Below, one piece after another: positions 19,988 through 28,543 of a stretch of DNA of 64,000 nt. Position numbers and translations under genes: made by a program. Source of the DNA: Variovorax sp. 770b2 (GTDB lineage: Bacteria; Pseudomonadota; Gammaproteobacteria; Burkholderiales; Burkholderiaceae_C); the NCBI RefSeq assembly GCF_900115685.1, contig NZ_FOXJ01000002.1:310001-374000 (forward strand). Direction: 5' to 3'. The notes below the pieces were generated by a model, which was not told the DNA's origin, searched no databases, and saw only the letters and a list, made by a program, of their open reading frames with translations. The stretch's first letter is position 1. The number at the start of each line of letters is the position of its first letter.

Positions 19988-20668
19988 CTAGATCGCCACC
20001 ATGGCCTGGACCATGCTCTGGGTGTTGCGTGGACCGTCGACGATCACGGTGATGCGGTAGTAGGTCTGCTTGGGCGAATCCACGTTGCTGCCTGTGCCGC
20101 CGCGCCCGCCGCCGCCGGTGCAAGAGGTGCCGCCGGGGCAACTGCCCGCTACGGCGCGAGGTGACGTGGCGCATACGTTCGCACTGGTGTTGGCCTCGCC
20201 AGTGGTTTCGCACATCCGGTGAATGACATAGCGCACCGTATTGCTGGTCGACGCATCCTTGTCCAAGGACTTGGCCTTGGAGGTGAGCGTTGCCTTCCAG
20301 TAATCGGCCCAACTCTGGTCCGCTGCGGGATCGGCTCTCGCGGCAAAGTAGCCGGCTGCCGCTTGGTCGCAAGCAACAGCGCTGCCGGAACTGCAGCCAG
20401 TCGCTACGTTGACGTTGTCCTCCAGCCACTTCACGGCCTCTTCGACCCCGCGGTCGGCAGAGTGCGTGGCAGCCTGCTGGAACGCCAGGTTGCCGGCGAT
20501 GCTGTTGGATGTGCCGACCGAACGCGTCAGTGCAACGGCCGCCAGTGTCAGCGCAACCAGGACGATCAGTGCAAGGATCAGCACCACGCCGCGTTGGCGA
20601 GACCGGCGGCCGTTCGCGCGACCTTTGCTCATGCTTGGGCGTCCCATTCGAAATTCATTGCTCAGCAT
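19988..20668 (-). CDS. pilX: Minor pilin PilX
   Basis: 226 residues. The prepilin site is RSRQRG before VVLILALIVLVALTLAAVAL. Residue 5 of the mature helix is Leu, not Glu, as in PilX/GspK-type tip subunits that sit on top of the fibre. The rest has SADRGVEEAVKWLEDN and a Gly-rich C-terminal region (CTGGGGRGGTG) before TYYRITVIVDGPRNTQSMVQ. The start at 20668 is chosen because AAGGAGG lies 9 nt upstream and the ATG overlaps the pilW stop (ATGCTGA), pointing to translational coupling. A later Met (MSKG) is possible but has no good ribosome site. Confidence 0.9.
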   Translation of the reverse strand: MLSNEFRMGRPSMSKGRANGRRSRQRGVVLILALIVLVALTLAAVALTRSVGTSNSIAGNLAFQQAATHSADRGVEEAVKWLEDNVNVATGCSSGSAVACDQAAAGYFAARADPAADQSWADYWKATLTSKAKSLDKDASTSNTVRYVIHRMCETTGEANTSANVCATSPRAVAGSCPGGTSCTGGGGRGGTGSNVDSPKQTYYRITVIVDGPRNTQSMVQAMVAI

Positions 20669-21831
20669 CCGCCGGTCCCTCCTTGCGCCGTGGTCTGCGA
20701 CCCCTGCCAGACCAGGTTGCGGACCGGGACCGTGGTTTGCAGTGTCTTGTAGCGATAGTTCTTCCATTCCGAATTGCCGCTCAGGTCGATGGGCGTGGAC
20801 GACGTGCCAGCCCATGTGGGAGCTGCACTCGTCGACGGAGCTTCACCGGCGGCCGCGTCGTACTTGGTGTATTGGCCGCTGCGTGCCACCAACACCACAC
20901 GCAAGGCAAGCGCACGTGCCCAAGCGCATTGCACGGCCAGTCCGCTCTTGTCCGCGGTGCTGCCGGGTGTGATCTGGTCGTAGGTATCGACGATGCCGGA
21001 CAACTTGTTGGACGCGATGCCCGAGGTGTCGCGTCCGTACTGCGCTCGCAAGCCGACGATGTTGGGCGCGATGGGAACCCAGACTTTCGGATCGACCGAA
21101 TTCGGTGTCGCATAGGTTGCGTCACCACAGTTGTAGGCCGTGTAGTCGCACACGGTGAGATTGCCGTCGCGCACAGCGTAGGCGCGGACGACGAGTCCCT
21201 TGCCCATGTTGTAGACCATGCTGCCCAATGCCAGGCCGGTAGCATCCCCCGGGTCGACGGTAAGCGTGGTGCCACTGACAGCGGTGACTTTGTCGAGAGT
21301 CAAATCACAGGGGGTTGGCCGGGCCGAAGGTTGCGCAACCACGTAGTCGCCAGCAGCAAACGACTTCGCCGTGGTGATCGGATAGCTCTTGGTGGAAGGC
21401 GCGGTGGCAATGAGGTCGCCTTCGGAGGGGCTGTCGCTGGTGCCGAAGATAACCAGCAGCGTATCGGTCCCCGCAGTTCCAGCTGGAACGATCGTCGCCA
21501 CCGGGTTGACCATCGCAGGTGCCAGTGCATCGAGCTTGACCGTCTTGGTGTCCTCGCTCGTCTTGAAGCTCAGGCTGCAACCCAGCAGGCTGAAGGTGTT
21601 GATGCCGTAGCCGGCTTCGCGCACGTCGCGCTCGATGCCGTACAGCGCGACGGTGCCGTTGATCTGCGCATCGTCACCGCCGGTGGTGGTGCGCTTGTTG
21701 CCTTCGAAGACGCCGAAGACCTGCATGATGACGATGACGGACAGCATGCCGATCAGCAGGCCGACCAGAATCTCGATCAGGCTGAAGCCTGAGGTCGCCT
21801 GGCGTTGGCGGGAGCGGATAGGTGGGTTCAT
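20662..21831 (-). CDS. pilW: Minor pilin PilW
   Basis: A 389-residue minor pilin with prepilin site TSGFSLIEILVGLLIGMLS (Phe+1, Glu+5). The PilW hallmark follows directly: VFGVFEGNKRTTTGGDDAQINGTVALYGIERDVREAGYG split over the helix end and first loop. A long beta-rich globular part with paired cysteines follows. PilW belongs to the priming complex with PilV, PilX and PilY1 that starts fibre assembly. It begins 8 bp after the pilV stop and overlaps pilX by 7 bp. Confidence 0.93.
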   Translation of the reverse strand: MNPPIRSRQRQATSGFSLIEILVGLLIGMLSVIVIMQVFGVFEGNKRTTTGGDDAQINGTVALYGIERDVREAGYGINTFSLLGCSLSFKTSEDTKTVKLDALAPAMVNPVATIVPAGTAGTDTLLVIFGTSDSPSEGDLIATAPSTKSYPITTAKSFAAGDYVVAQPSARPTPCDLTLDKVTAVSGTTLTVDPGDATGLALGSMVYNMGKGLVVRAYAVRDGNLTVCDYTAYNCGDATYATPNSVDPKVWVPIAPNIVGLRAQYGRDTSGIASNKLSGIVDTYDQITPGSTADKSGLAVQCAWARALALRVVLVARSGQYTKYDAAAGEAPSTSAAPTWAGTSSTPIDLSGNSEWKNYRYKTLQTTVPVRNLVWQGSQTTAQGGTGGC

Positions 21832-21839
21832 TGCTGGGC

Positions 21840-22346
21840 TTACTTCTGCGGCTGGTCGAGTTGCGCGACCATGACGTACTTGCGCTGGTCATCGCCCGGC
21901 GCCTGCCAGTAGATGGTGATGGTGACCAGATTGGTGCCGAGCGTCGCCGTAGAGCCCTTGGGCTGGCTGGCAATGCTGACGGTGGGCTTGTTGCCCGTCA
22001 CACTGGTGCCCGGCAATGCGCTGGCCCAGGCATCTTTCCAAGCTTTGTATCCGTCGCCGTCCGTGACGAACTGAGCTTGCAGGATCAGGTCTGTGCGGTC
22101 GCTGACCCACATGCGACTGACCAGGTCATTGGCCTGGAGCACCGCAGTCGATCGATACTCCGCAGCCGACGCCTGCTTGACGGAGGTGGCTTGCAGGCCG
22201 ATCAGTCCGAGCACGCCGACCGAGAAGATCAACAGTGCGACGAGAGCTTCCAGCAGCACGATGCCTCGTTGATTCTTGGATGCGCGAGAGACGCGGGCGC
22301 AACGTGCGCTTCGATGGTGAAGATTGGCGTTCATGGTCTTCTTCAT
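21840..22346 (-). CDS. pilV: Minor pilin PilV
   Basis: A 168-residue minor pilin with a rather long basic leader (to SKNQRG) and mature helix IVLLEALVALLIFSVGVLGLIGLQ, with Glu+5 present and Ile at +1. The conserved ANDLVSRMW segment follows the helix. The start at 22346 forms ATGA with the fimT stop, indicating coupled translation. Known PilV proteins connect the minor-pilin tip complex to the fibre and affect PilY1 display. Confidence 0.92.
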   Translation of the reverse strand: MKKTMNANLHHRSARCARVSRASKNQRGIVLLEALVALLIFSVGVLGLIGLQATSVKQASAAEYRSTAVLQANDLVSRMWVSDRTDLILQAQFVTDGDGYKAWKDAWASALPGTSVTGNKPTVSIASQPKGSTATLGTNLVTITIYWQAPGDDQRKYVMVAQLDQPQK

Positions 22347-22963
22347 GGAATGCAGGCCATCGGATCCCCGCTGCCTCGTTTGGGGTCGCACATGCGAATC
22401 TGGCCCCCGGCGGAGACCAGGATCCGCAAGCAGCGCAAGTTGCCGCCGTCCGCAGCGCAGGTGCCTTTGCTGGACTGAATATTGATGACAGCGTCTTCCA
22501 GCTTTGTGTCGGGAGATGTCGTCGTGGTCATGCGTCCCAAACCGCTGAAACCGAAAACGCCCGCGTGCCCGCTATCGATGGTGGCGCTTGCGCGACCGGA
22601 TACTGACTGCCCCATCTGGGAGATGTCGGTGTTGCCACTGCCGCATTTCGATACGGGCGATGCAGTGCTAACGACCCAGTTGGGGCCCGCCGTGGCGATG
22701 GCGCAGGAGTCGTCCAGCGAGGTGGTGAGCTGCATTCGCACGGGCGTGTTCCGCCGAACGGCCTCCGAGCGAGCGGACTGCAAGCCGTTCTGCACGGATT
22801 CGGCAGTGCTGCGGATCTGCGAGTTGTAGATCCATTCGGTGAAGGAGGGCGCGCCGAGGGCCACGGCAATCACGATGATCGCAATGCCAACGAGCAACTC
22901 GATCAGCGAGACACCGCGCTGGGCGATCGCCAAATGCGATCGCGGAGATGGACGCGCTGGCAT
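22343..22963 (-). CDS. fimT: Minor pilin FimT/FimU (GspH-like)
   Basis: A 206-residue GspH/FimT-type minor pilin. The leader ends QRG before VSLIELLVGIAIIVIAVALGAPSF. The segment EWIYNSQIRSTAESVQNGLQSARSEAVRRNTPV is the family signature after the helix. GspH/FimU proteins couple the tip complex to the shaft; FimT in some species also binds DNA for uptake, so competence is possible but unproven. Its ATG directly follows the pilE stop (TGAATG), and its stop overlaps the pilV start. Confidence 0.9.
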   Translation of the reverse strand: MPARPSPRSHLAIAQRGVSLIELLVGIAIIVIAVALGAPSFTEWIYNSQIRSTAESVQNGLQSARSEAVRRNTPVRMQLTTSLDDSCAIATAGPNWVVSTASPVSKCGSGNTDISQMGQSVSGRASATIDSGHAGVFGFSGLGRMTTTTSPDTKLEDAVINIQSSKGTCAADGGNLRCLRILVSAGGQIRMCDPKRGSGDPMACIP

Positions 22964-23452
22964 TCAGCACCCGCCCTTGTTGGTGATCCAGCAGTTGGTG
23001 CCGGCGGTCCAGCCCGTCTTGCCCTTGGAGGTCTTGCCGCTCTTCTGATCGAGTGTGAACTCGAAGCCGGACATGGTGTTTGCCCTGCCTCCGGCCGTAA
23101 TCGTGAATGTGTCGGACGTTGCAACGCACGAGAACTGAAAGCTCTTGTTCGTGTTGTTGAGCTTTACGATGTCTCCCGTGGTCGCATCATCGACCAGACA
23201 CTTGGTTGTGGAGCCTGTCAGGTTGTAGGTGCGGTTGTCTTGAAAACCTTGTTCCATCTTGACCGCCAATGCCGACAGATTCGACGTTGCGTCGGGAATG
23301 CGCCCACGAAGCACATATTCGCCATACAACGGCACGGCAATGGCCGACAGCACCCCGATGATCACCACCACGATCATGATTTCGATCAGGGTGAAGCCCC
23401 GCACGCGATGGCGGGAGGACGGGATGCGACTGCAAGAAGGCGAGTGATTCAC
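22964..23452 (-). CDS. pilE: Minor pilin PilE
   Basis: A PilE-type minor pilin of 162 residues from the GTG at 23452, which has AGGAAA about 7 nt upstream. The same frame stays open to an ATG at 23509, but that would give an unusually long leader and has no ribosome site. The prepilin site RVRG precedes FTLIEIMIVVVIIGVLSAIAVPLYGEYV (Phe+1, Glu+5). SNLSALAVKMEQGFQDNRTY is the conserved segment after the helix, and a disulfide-capable pair lies near the C-terminus (NCWITNKGGC). It is first in the operon, whereas in Pseudomonas pilE is last. Confidence 0.9.
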   Translation of the reverse strand: MNHSPSCSRIPSSRHRVRGFTLIEIMIVVVIIGVLSAIAVPLYGEYVLRGRIPDATSNLSALAVKMEQGFQDNRTYNLTGSTTKCLVDDATTGDIVKLNNTNKSFQFSCVATSDTFTITAGGRANTMSGFEFTLDQKSGKTSKGKTGWTAGTNCWITNKGGC

Positions 23453-23644
23453 GGCGGGCTTTCCTGAGGTGCTTCCCGCTCGATCCGAGGGGGAGCAATC
23501 TGTTGACATTAGTCACAGATTGTCACCAGATGTTTGCCCGCGGCAAAAACCGCTCGTCAGGGGCGATGTGCCGCTCGTCCCTCAATTTCCGATCGCTGAG
23601 AGGCCTTTAGCTCTCTTTTTATTCGTATTTCTTGAAGTTTGCGG

Positions 23645-24127
23645 TCAGTCAGCCACCCAACTCCCCGACTTCCCCCCATGCTTCTCCACCACATGCACAT
23701 CGGTGATCCGCATCCCCCGGTCCACCGCCTTGCACATGTCGTAAATCGTCAGCAGCGCCACCTGCACCGCCGTTAAAGCCTCCATCTCCACCCCGGTAGG
23801 CCCGACAGTCTCGACAGTCGCCGTACAAGCCACCTGCGGCGCACCCCCACCTTCAGCCAGCGCAAACCCTATCGCCACCCGCGTCAGCGCCAGCGGATGG
23901 CACAGCGGAATCAGGTCGCTCGTCTTCTTGGCTGCCTGGATGCCCGCGATCCGCGCAACCCCCAGCACGTCCCCCTTCTTCGCCGTCCCCGATTCGATCA
24001 GCGCCAGCGTCGCCGCCTGCATCTCGATGCGTCCGGTGGCAACCGCCACGCGGTGGGTCGCCGGCTTGGCGGCCACGTCGACCATGTGGGCCTGGCCCTG
24101 GGCGTCAAAATGGGTGAGTGTGCTCAT
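23645..24127 (-). CDS. moaC: Cyclic pyranopterin monophosphate synthase MoaC
   Basis: 160 residues. MoaC converts 3',8-cyclo-GTP to cyclic pyranopterin monophosphate, the second half of the first step of molybdenum-cofactor synthesis. Family landmarks: [48 protein letters not shown] split around the active-site Lys and His, [13 protein letters not shown], and [17 protein letters not shown] with the C-terminal catalytic Lys. It starts at 24127 and is divergent from the M48 protease gene. Other moa genes are not in the window. Confidence 0.96.
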   Translation of the reverse strand: MSTLTHFDAQGQAHMVDVAAKPATHRVAVATGRIEMQAATLALIESGTAKKGDVLGVARIAGIQAAKKTSDLIPLCHPLALTRVAIGFALAEGGGAPQVACTATVETVGPTGVEMEALTAVQVALLTIYDMCKAVDRGMRITDVHVVEKHGGKSGSWVAD

Positions 24128-24240
24128 GGGGATACCTTCGTGCTTCGCACTGCGGTGCGAGCTTGGCTGCCCGGCGCGGCGCTCATGGGTGAACGTTCGT
24201 TTTGAAGATGCATCATACGAGCCCCAGCCATGGACGAGGA

Positions 24241-25809
24241 ATGCTGCGCTTGACTCCCTTAGCAAAGCCAAAGACCACCGCAACGCCCGCCCTGCGCGCG
24301 ATCTGCGCTTCCGTTTTGATAGCGGCCCAGGCCCTGCTGCCGATACCCGCCAGTGCGCAGATGCAGCAGATCCTGCCCGGCCTGGGCGACGGCGGCGAAA
24401 TGACCGCCAGCGCCGAGCGCAGCCTGGGTGACCAGATCGCCCGCGAGCTCTACCGCGACACCGACTACATCGACGATCCGGTGATCGCCGCCTACGTCCA
24501 GGACATCTGGCAGCGCCTGCTCGCCGCCGCCCGCGCCCGTGGCGAACTCACGCCCGAGCTGGACGAGCGCTTTGCCTGGACCGTCCTCCTGGGCCGCGAC
24601 CGCAACATCAATGCCTTCGCGCTGCCGGGCGGCTACCTGGGCCTGAACCTGGGGCTGGTGGCCGCGGTCGGCAGCCGCGACGAGCTGGCGACGGTGCTCG
24701 GCCACGAGCTCTCGCACGTCACGCAGCGCCACATCTCCCGGATCATGAGCAAGCAGGGCAAGCAGATGCCGCTCATGATCGCCGGCCTCATCCTGGGGAT
24801 GATCGCGGCCAGCAAGAGCCGCAATTCCGACGCCGGCCAGGCCGTGATCATGGGCAGCCAGGCGCTCTTCATGCAGAACCAGCTGAGCTTCTCGCGCGAC
24901 ATGGAACGCGAGGCCGACCGCATCGGCTTCGGCGTGATGACGCAGGCGGGTTTCGCGCCGCAGGGCGCGGCGGCCATGTTCGAGAAGCTGCAGTACGCCT
25001 CGCGCCTGAACGACAACGGCTCCTACCCGTACCTGCGCAGCCACCCGCTCACGACCGAGCGCATCTCCGACATGCAGGGCCGGTTCCAGTTCCGCATGGA
25101 CACGGCGCCCGCGCTGCCGCTCGCCATGGACCACGCGATGATCGCCTCGCGCGCCCGGGTGCTGACGCGGCCCGGCGTCGATGTGCTGCGGCTCTGGGTC
25201 GACGCCGCCGCCAGCGGCGAGTTCGCCCGAAGCACGCCAGCACAGCAGGCCGGAACGCTCTACGCAGCGGCGCTCGCGGCCAAGGAACTGCGCGACTACA
25301 AGGCCGCGCGCACCCTGGCCGAGCGGCTCGTGGCACGCACCGCGGAAGACCCGGCGGCAGCCAAGCAGGCGCGTTGGCTCGATGCCGAGATCGAACTGGC
25401 CGCCGGCGCGCCGGCCAAGGCCGCCGCGCTGCTCGATGCCAAGTCGAAGGAGCGCCCCGAGATGATCCTCGCGGCCGAGGCCGCAGCCGCCACGCGCCAG
25501 CCCGCGCCGATGATTCCCGTGCTGCGCGACTGGGTCGCGGCCAACCCGCGCGATGCCACGGCGTGGCGCGTGCTGGGCAACCTGTATGGCGCGCAGAACG
25601 ACACGCTGCGCGCCGTGCGCGCCGATGCCGAAGCCAATGTGGCGATCCTGGACTACCCCGCGGCGCGCGACCGCTTCAAGGCGGCGCAGGAGCTGGTGCG
25701 CAAGTCGGGTGCGCCCATCGATCACTACGAGGCGTCGATCATCGACACCCGCGCGCGGGCCATCGACGTGCTGGTGAAGCAGCAGGCCGAGGAGCCGCCG
25801 CTGAAGTAG
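24241..25809 (+). CDS. BepA-like M48 metalloprotease with TPR region
   Basis: A periplasmic zinc protease of the BepA/YfgC type, involved in outer-membrane protein quality control in E. coli. From the ATG at 24241 it has 522 residues; the frame is open upstream to a TTG at 24202 and an ATG at 24208. A signal peptide ends in IPASAQ. The catalytic motif is HELSH in [13 protein letters not shown], with the third ligand in [11 protein letters not shown]. The C-terminal 200 residues are helical repeats ([38 protein letters not shown]), as in the TPR domain of BepA, though here they look loosely conserved. Confidence 0.88.
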   Translation: MLRLTPLAKPKTTATPALRAICASVLIAAQALLPIPASAQMQQILPGLGDGGEMTASAERSLGDQIARELYRDTDYIDDPVIAAYVQDIWQRLLAAARARGELTPELDERFAWTVLLGRDRNINAFALPGGYLGLNLGLVAAVGSRDELATVLGHELSHVTQRHISRIMSKQGKQMPLMIAGLILGMIAASKSRNSDAGQAVIMGSQALFMQNQLSFSRDMEREADRIGFGVMTQAGFAPQGAAAMFEKLQYASRLNDNGSYPYLRSHPLTTERISDMQGRFQFRMDTAPALPLAMDHAMIASRARVLTRPGVDVLRLWVDAAASGEFARSTPAQQAGTLYAAALAAKELRDYKAARTLAERLVARTAEDPAAAKQARWLDAEIELAAGAPAKAAALLDAKSKERPEMILAAEAAAATRQPAPMIPVLRDWVAANPRDATAWRVLGNLYGAQNDTLRAVRADAEANVAILDYPAARDRFKAAQELVRKSGAPIDHYEASIIDTRARAIDVLVKQQAEEPPLK

Positions 25810-25825
25810 CCGTGCGCTGCCGAGC

Positions 25826-26179
25826 TCAGCGCTTGGAGAGCAGCCCGCCCAGGGCGGCTTCGATGAGAAGGCCCAGCAGCGAGTAGATCAGCGAGCCGAT
25901 CAGCGCGGCCACGAAGCCGTTGACGTGAAAGCCGCCCAAAAGGCCCGACGCGGCCCAGAACAGGAGCGCGTTGATCACGAACAGGAAGAGCCCGAGCGTG
26001 ACGATGGTGACCGGCAGCGTCAGCACCACCAGCACCGGCCGCACGATCATGTTCAGGAGGCCGATCACCGCGGCCGCGATGAGCGCGGAGCCGAAGCTTG
26101 CAACCTGGACACCGGGGTAGAGATAAGCCACCGCCAGCAGCGCGACGGCGCTGAGCAGCCATTTGATGATGATGCGCAT
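25826..26179 (-). CDS. Phage-holin-family (YvlD/DUF360-like) membrane protein
   Basis: 117 residues with four hydrophobic helices, beginning MRIIIKWLLSAVALLAVAYL. The family signature GVQVASFGSALIAAAVIGLLN, RPVLVVLTLPVTIVTLGLF and FVINALLFWAASGLLGGF is clear. Despite the database name, this family is chromosomal and has no shown lysis role. The ATG at 26179 gives the standard N-terminus; a longer frame reaches 26212. It is convergent with the protease gene. Confidence 0.85.
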   Translation of the reverse strand: MRIIIKWLLSAVALLAVAYLYPGVQVASFGSALIAAAVIGLLNMIVRPVLVVLTLPVTIVTLGLFLFVINALLFWAASGLLGGFHVNGFVAALIGSLIYSLLGLLIEAALGGLLSKR

Positions 26180-26205
26180 GCGGCGCAGGATACCCCAGAG
26201 CCCCC

Positions 26206-26245
26206 AAAACAACGAGCCCCGGAGCGTTGCCGCGCCGGGGCTCGT
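26206..26245 (-). terminator. Terminator after the 26265-26729 gene
   Basis: An 11-bp perfect inverted repeat ACGAGCCCCGG (26212-26222) / CCGGGGCTCGT (26235-26245) with a 12-nt loop. On the minus strand the stem is followed by a short T-rich run (TTGTTTTG). It lies 20 bp past the stop of the upstream gene. Confidence 0.7.
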
Positions 26246-26264
26246 CGGGGGGTGTCTGCCTTGC

Positions 26265-26729
26265 CTATTCAGCCAGTTCGTTCGCCAGCACCAGCAATGC
26301 GCCCATGCCCATCACTGCGCCGGGAAAAGCCCAGCCCGACTGGTGGGCCGGCGTCTGCTCGGGCGTGACCGGCTCCAGGTCGACGCCGATCTTCGGGCGG
26401 CGCGCATCGACCACGTGGGTGGCCGAATGCTCGCGCTTCAATTGCTGCGTCAGCTCGGCCAGCGGGCCCTTGGCCAGCACCGCCGTCACCTGCCCGCCGT
26501 TGCGCTCGAGCAGGGGAAGCATCTGTGCCTGCACCTTGCTGAACCACTTGGCGCGCCAGTTCTCGCGGGCACTGTGGCTCACCCACTTGCTGATGCGATG
26601 CGTCATGCGCGGCGCGCAGGCCACGAGCACCCAATGGCGCGCCACGACGCTGTTGGCATCGGGGGCGAGTTCGGCGAACTGCTCGCTGGCATACACGGCG
26701 TCGTCGACATAAAGAATGATCTTTTCCAT
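26265..26729 (-). CDS. Conserved hypothetical protein with C-terminal hydrophobic tail
   Basis: 154 residues, not assigned to a characterised family. The N-terminal 110 residues look like an alpha/beta nucleotide-binding-like fold (MEKIILYVDDAVYASEQF, HWVLVACAPRMTHRISKWVS, LPLLERNGGQVTAVLAKGPL). The tail has a hydrophobic stretch (WAFPGAVMGMGALLVLANEL) that could be a membrane anchor. The motif SHSARENWRAKWFSKV is distinctive. The ATG has GGAG about 8 nt upstream. It lies downstream of the riboswitch-controlled terC gene with 94 bp between, so some read-through is possible; its own terminator follows. Confidence 0.7.
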   Translation of the reverse strand: MEKIILYVDDAVYASEQFAELAPDANSVVARHWVLVACAPRMTHRISKWVSHSARENWRAKWFSKVQAQMLPLLERNGGQVTAVLAKGPLAELTQQLKREHSATHVVDARRPKIGVDLEPVTPEQTPAHQSGWAFPGAVMGMGALLVLANELAE

Positions 26730-26823
26730 GAGTGCTCCTTCGGATAGTTAGAGTGGCAGAGACTGGTTTGGACAGGAAAGTTTCTCAGCGAAGTTTCTGG
26801 CGATCAATGGGGTAAGCCAGTGC

Positions 26824-27570
26824 TCAACCGGTCGTCACGGCCGTTGCCGGCTTGTTGCGGGCCTGGCGCATGGCCACCCACTTGCCCACCGCCAGCACCA
26901 GCAGCGCGCCACCGATGCCGGCTGCGTACTTGATCGTGTCGGTCTGCGGCACCTTCGGCACCCAGGTCCAGTTGGCGGGGTTCGCCAGGGCCGGGTCCGA
27001 GACGGCCATCGTGCCAGCGATCCAGCCCAGCAGCATGCCGCCCAGCGTGATGATCAGCGGGAAGCGGTCCATCAGCTTGATGACCAGCTGGCTGCCCCAG
27101 ACGATGATCGGAATGCTCACCAGGAGGCCGAAGATCACCAGCGGCATCTGGTGGCCTTCGCCCGCACCCTGTGCGGCGCCGGCGATGGCGATCACGTTGT
27201 CCACGCTCATCACCAGGTCGGCAATGATCACGGTCTTGACCGCGCCCCACAGCTTGTCGCTGCCGGTGATGTTGCCGTGCGCGTCGTCATGTTCGGGCGC
27301 CAGGAGCTTGATGCCGATCCACACCAGCAGGATCGCACCCACCAGCTTCAGGAACGGAATGGCCAGCAGCGTGAGCGCGAAGAAGATCAGGATCACGCGC
27401 AGGATGATCGCGCCGGCGGTGCCCCACAGGATGCCCTTGGTGCGTTGGGCCGGCGGGAGCTTGCGGCAAGCCAGCGCGATGACGACGGCGTTGTCGCCAC
27501 CCAGCAGGATGTCGATCATGATGATCTGACCGACAGCGACCCAGAACTCCGGGGTCATGAACAGTTCCAT
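26824..27570 (-). CDS. TerC family transporter, likely Mn2+ exporter under riboswitch control
   Basis: A 248-residue membrane protein with about seven to eight helices and both TerC repeats: GGDNAVVIALACRKLPPAQR near residue 25 and LVMSVDNVIAIAGAAQG near 125. It is clearly paralogous to the 6571-7254 protein but has an extra segment before the last helix (SDPALANPANWTWVPKVPQTD). A yybP-ykoY aptamer in its leader (27749-27877) senses Mn2+ in characterised cases and there controls exporters such as MntP and TerC proteins such as Alx. Manganese export is therefore the best supported role. Ribosome site AGAGGA just before ATG 27570. Confidence 0.9.
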   Translation of the reverse strand: MELFMTPEFWVAVGQIIMIDILLGGDNAVVIALACRKLPPAQRTKGILWGTAGAIILRVILIFFALTLLAIPFLKLVGAILLVWIGIKLLAPEHDDAHGNITGSDKLWGAVKTVIIADLVMSVDNVIAIAGAAQGAGEGHQMPLVIFGLLVSIPIIVWGSQLVIKLMDRFPLIITLGGMLLGWIAGTMAVSDPALANPANWTWVPKVPQTDTIKYAAGIGGALLVLAVGKWVAMRQARNKPATAVTTG

Positions 27571-27748
27571 AGATTCCTCTTTGTCTTCGCGCCGTTCCTG
27601 CCGTTCCTTGATTGGATCTCGACAGGCAGGCGCATACCGATGCGTTTCGATTCATCCCGCGCGGGGCGGGTCGAAAGCGAGGAAACGAAGACGCCGGGTG
27701 ACACCGGGGACTTGCGAACGCTTCGACCAAACCTGCGCAGGTTCAAAT

Positions 27749-27877
27749 CGAAGGTCTTGCTCGACAGCGCCTGCGCCAGTGCGCATGCGTTGTCCGAAAG
27801 GCCGGAAGTGTTGTGCTTCGTATTGACGACCTGTCGATTTCCGCCGTTGTGCGGCGGTCGGGAGCTACTCCCCTTCG
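27749..27877 (-). promoter_or_regulatory. yybP-ykoY (manganese) riboswitch
   Basis: On the minus strand, upstream of terC, all conserved elements occur in order: GGGGAGTAGC (complement of 27864-27873), a strong stem (GACCGCCG...CGGCGG, about 27841-27860), GTCGTCAATAC (27820-27830), and GCAAGACCTT (27751-27760). The closing P1 helix pairs CGAAGG (27872-27877) with CCTTCG (27749-27754). These match the yybP-ykoY aptamer that binds Mn2+ through its two facing loops. About 180 nt of leader follow before the start codon, with a hairpin AACCTGCGCAGGTT directly after the aptamer. The on/off mechanism cannot be read from sequence alone. Confidence 0.92.
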
Positions 27878-27885
27878 TGGGCGGG

Positions 27886-27915
27886 ATTAGAGCATCGAAG
27901 GCCGCGGCGTGGCAA
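27886..27915 (-). promoter_or_regulatory. Sigma-70 promoter of the riboswitch-terC transcript
   Basis: On the minus strand, -35 TTGCCA (complement of 27910-27915), 18-bp spacer, -10 TCTAAT (complement of 27886-27891); each matches five of six consensus bases. Transcription would begin about 27879, a few nt before the aptamer P1 helix, which supports both calls. The rest of the 27571-28065 gap shows no gene. Confidence 0.75.
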
Positions 27916-28065
27916 CCGAAAGTTTTCAGGGATTTAAAGAGAACCGCCCGGCAGGGCTCATGAACAGGGGCTCTGGCGCTATCTGATTTGTAGCACTCAT
28001 GTCCCTTCGCAGCTGCGGGACATTGGCGGACTATGATCGCCGCTCGCTGCTTTTTCACTCCCCCC

Positions 28066-28530
28066 ATGGCCGCCATCCACATCACAGACATCGAGGCCGC
28101 CATCAACCACTGGCGCGCCAGGAGTCCCTCGCCCGACGGCATCACGCTGGCGCCCGAATTGCGCGCGCTGGCCGAGGTCTACGCGCTCATGGTGTTCCAC
28201 CACGAGGACGAGGTCGACGAGGTCGGCTTTCCGCCCAAGGCCTGGGCCGCGTGGCTCGACTGGTACCACAGCACCCCCGACACGCCCTGCATCGCGATCT
28301 GCTCCACCAGCCAGGGCGACGACGAATGCAAGGGGTGCGGCCGCACCTTCGACGAAGTGCAGCACTGGCCCGCCATGACCCCGGTCGAGAAGCGCGTGAC
28401 CTGGCGCCGCATCACCATGGAAGACTCGGCCTGGCGCTTCAACAAGTACGCCGAGCGGGCGCGCGAAGCCGAGCCGCCGCAGTGGCCGGACGACCCCGCC
28501 GAGCCCGTCGGCCCCGACGACACGCCCTGA
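28066..28530 (+). CDS. DUF3717-DUF1289 fusion protein
   Basis: 154 residues from the ATG at 28066. The N-terminal part (IHITDIEAAINHWRARSPSPDG, LRALAEVYALMVFHHEDEVD) is the DUF3717 type, a small helical domain of Burkholderiales. The C-terminal part is DUF1289, with four cysteines in CIAICSTSQGDDECKGCGRT that probably bind metal, then EVQHWPAMTPVEKRVTWRRI. Neither domain has an established function. A TATGAT hexamer (28032-28037) upstream may be its -10. The DUF2007 gene follows 13 bp later, so the two are likely co-transcribed. Confidence 0.8.
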   Translation: MAAIHITDIEAAINHWRARSPSPDGITLAPELRALAEVYALMVFHHEDEVDEVGFPPKAWAAWLDWYHSTPDTPCIAICSTSQGDDECKGCGRTFDEVQHWPAMTPVEKRVTWRRITMEDSAWRFNKYAERAREAEPPQWPDDPAEPVGPDDTP

Positions 28531-28543
28531 AGCGGCAGCACCC

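Noticed and set aside
27555..28145. 196-codon minus-strand frame upstream of terC
   Set aside because: It overlaps the riboswitch and promoter; the DNA is better explained as a structured leader.
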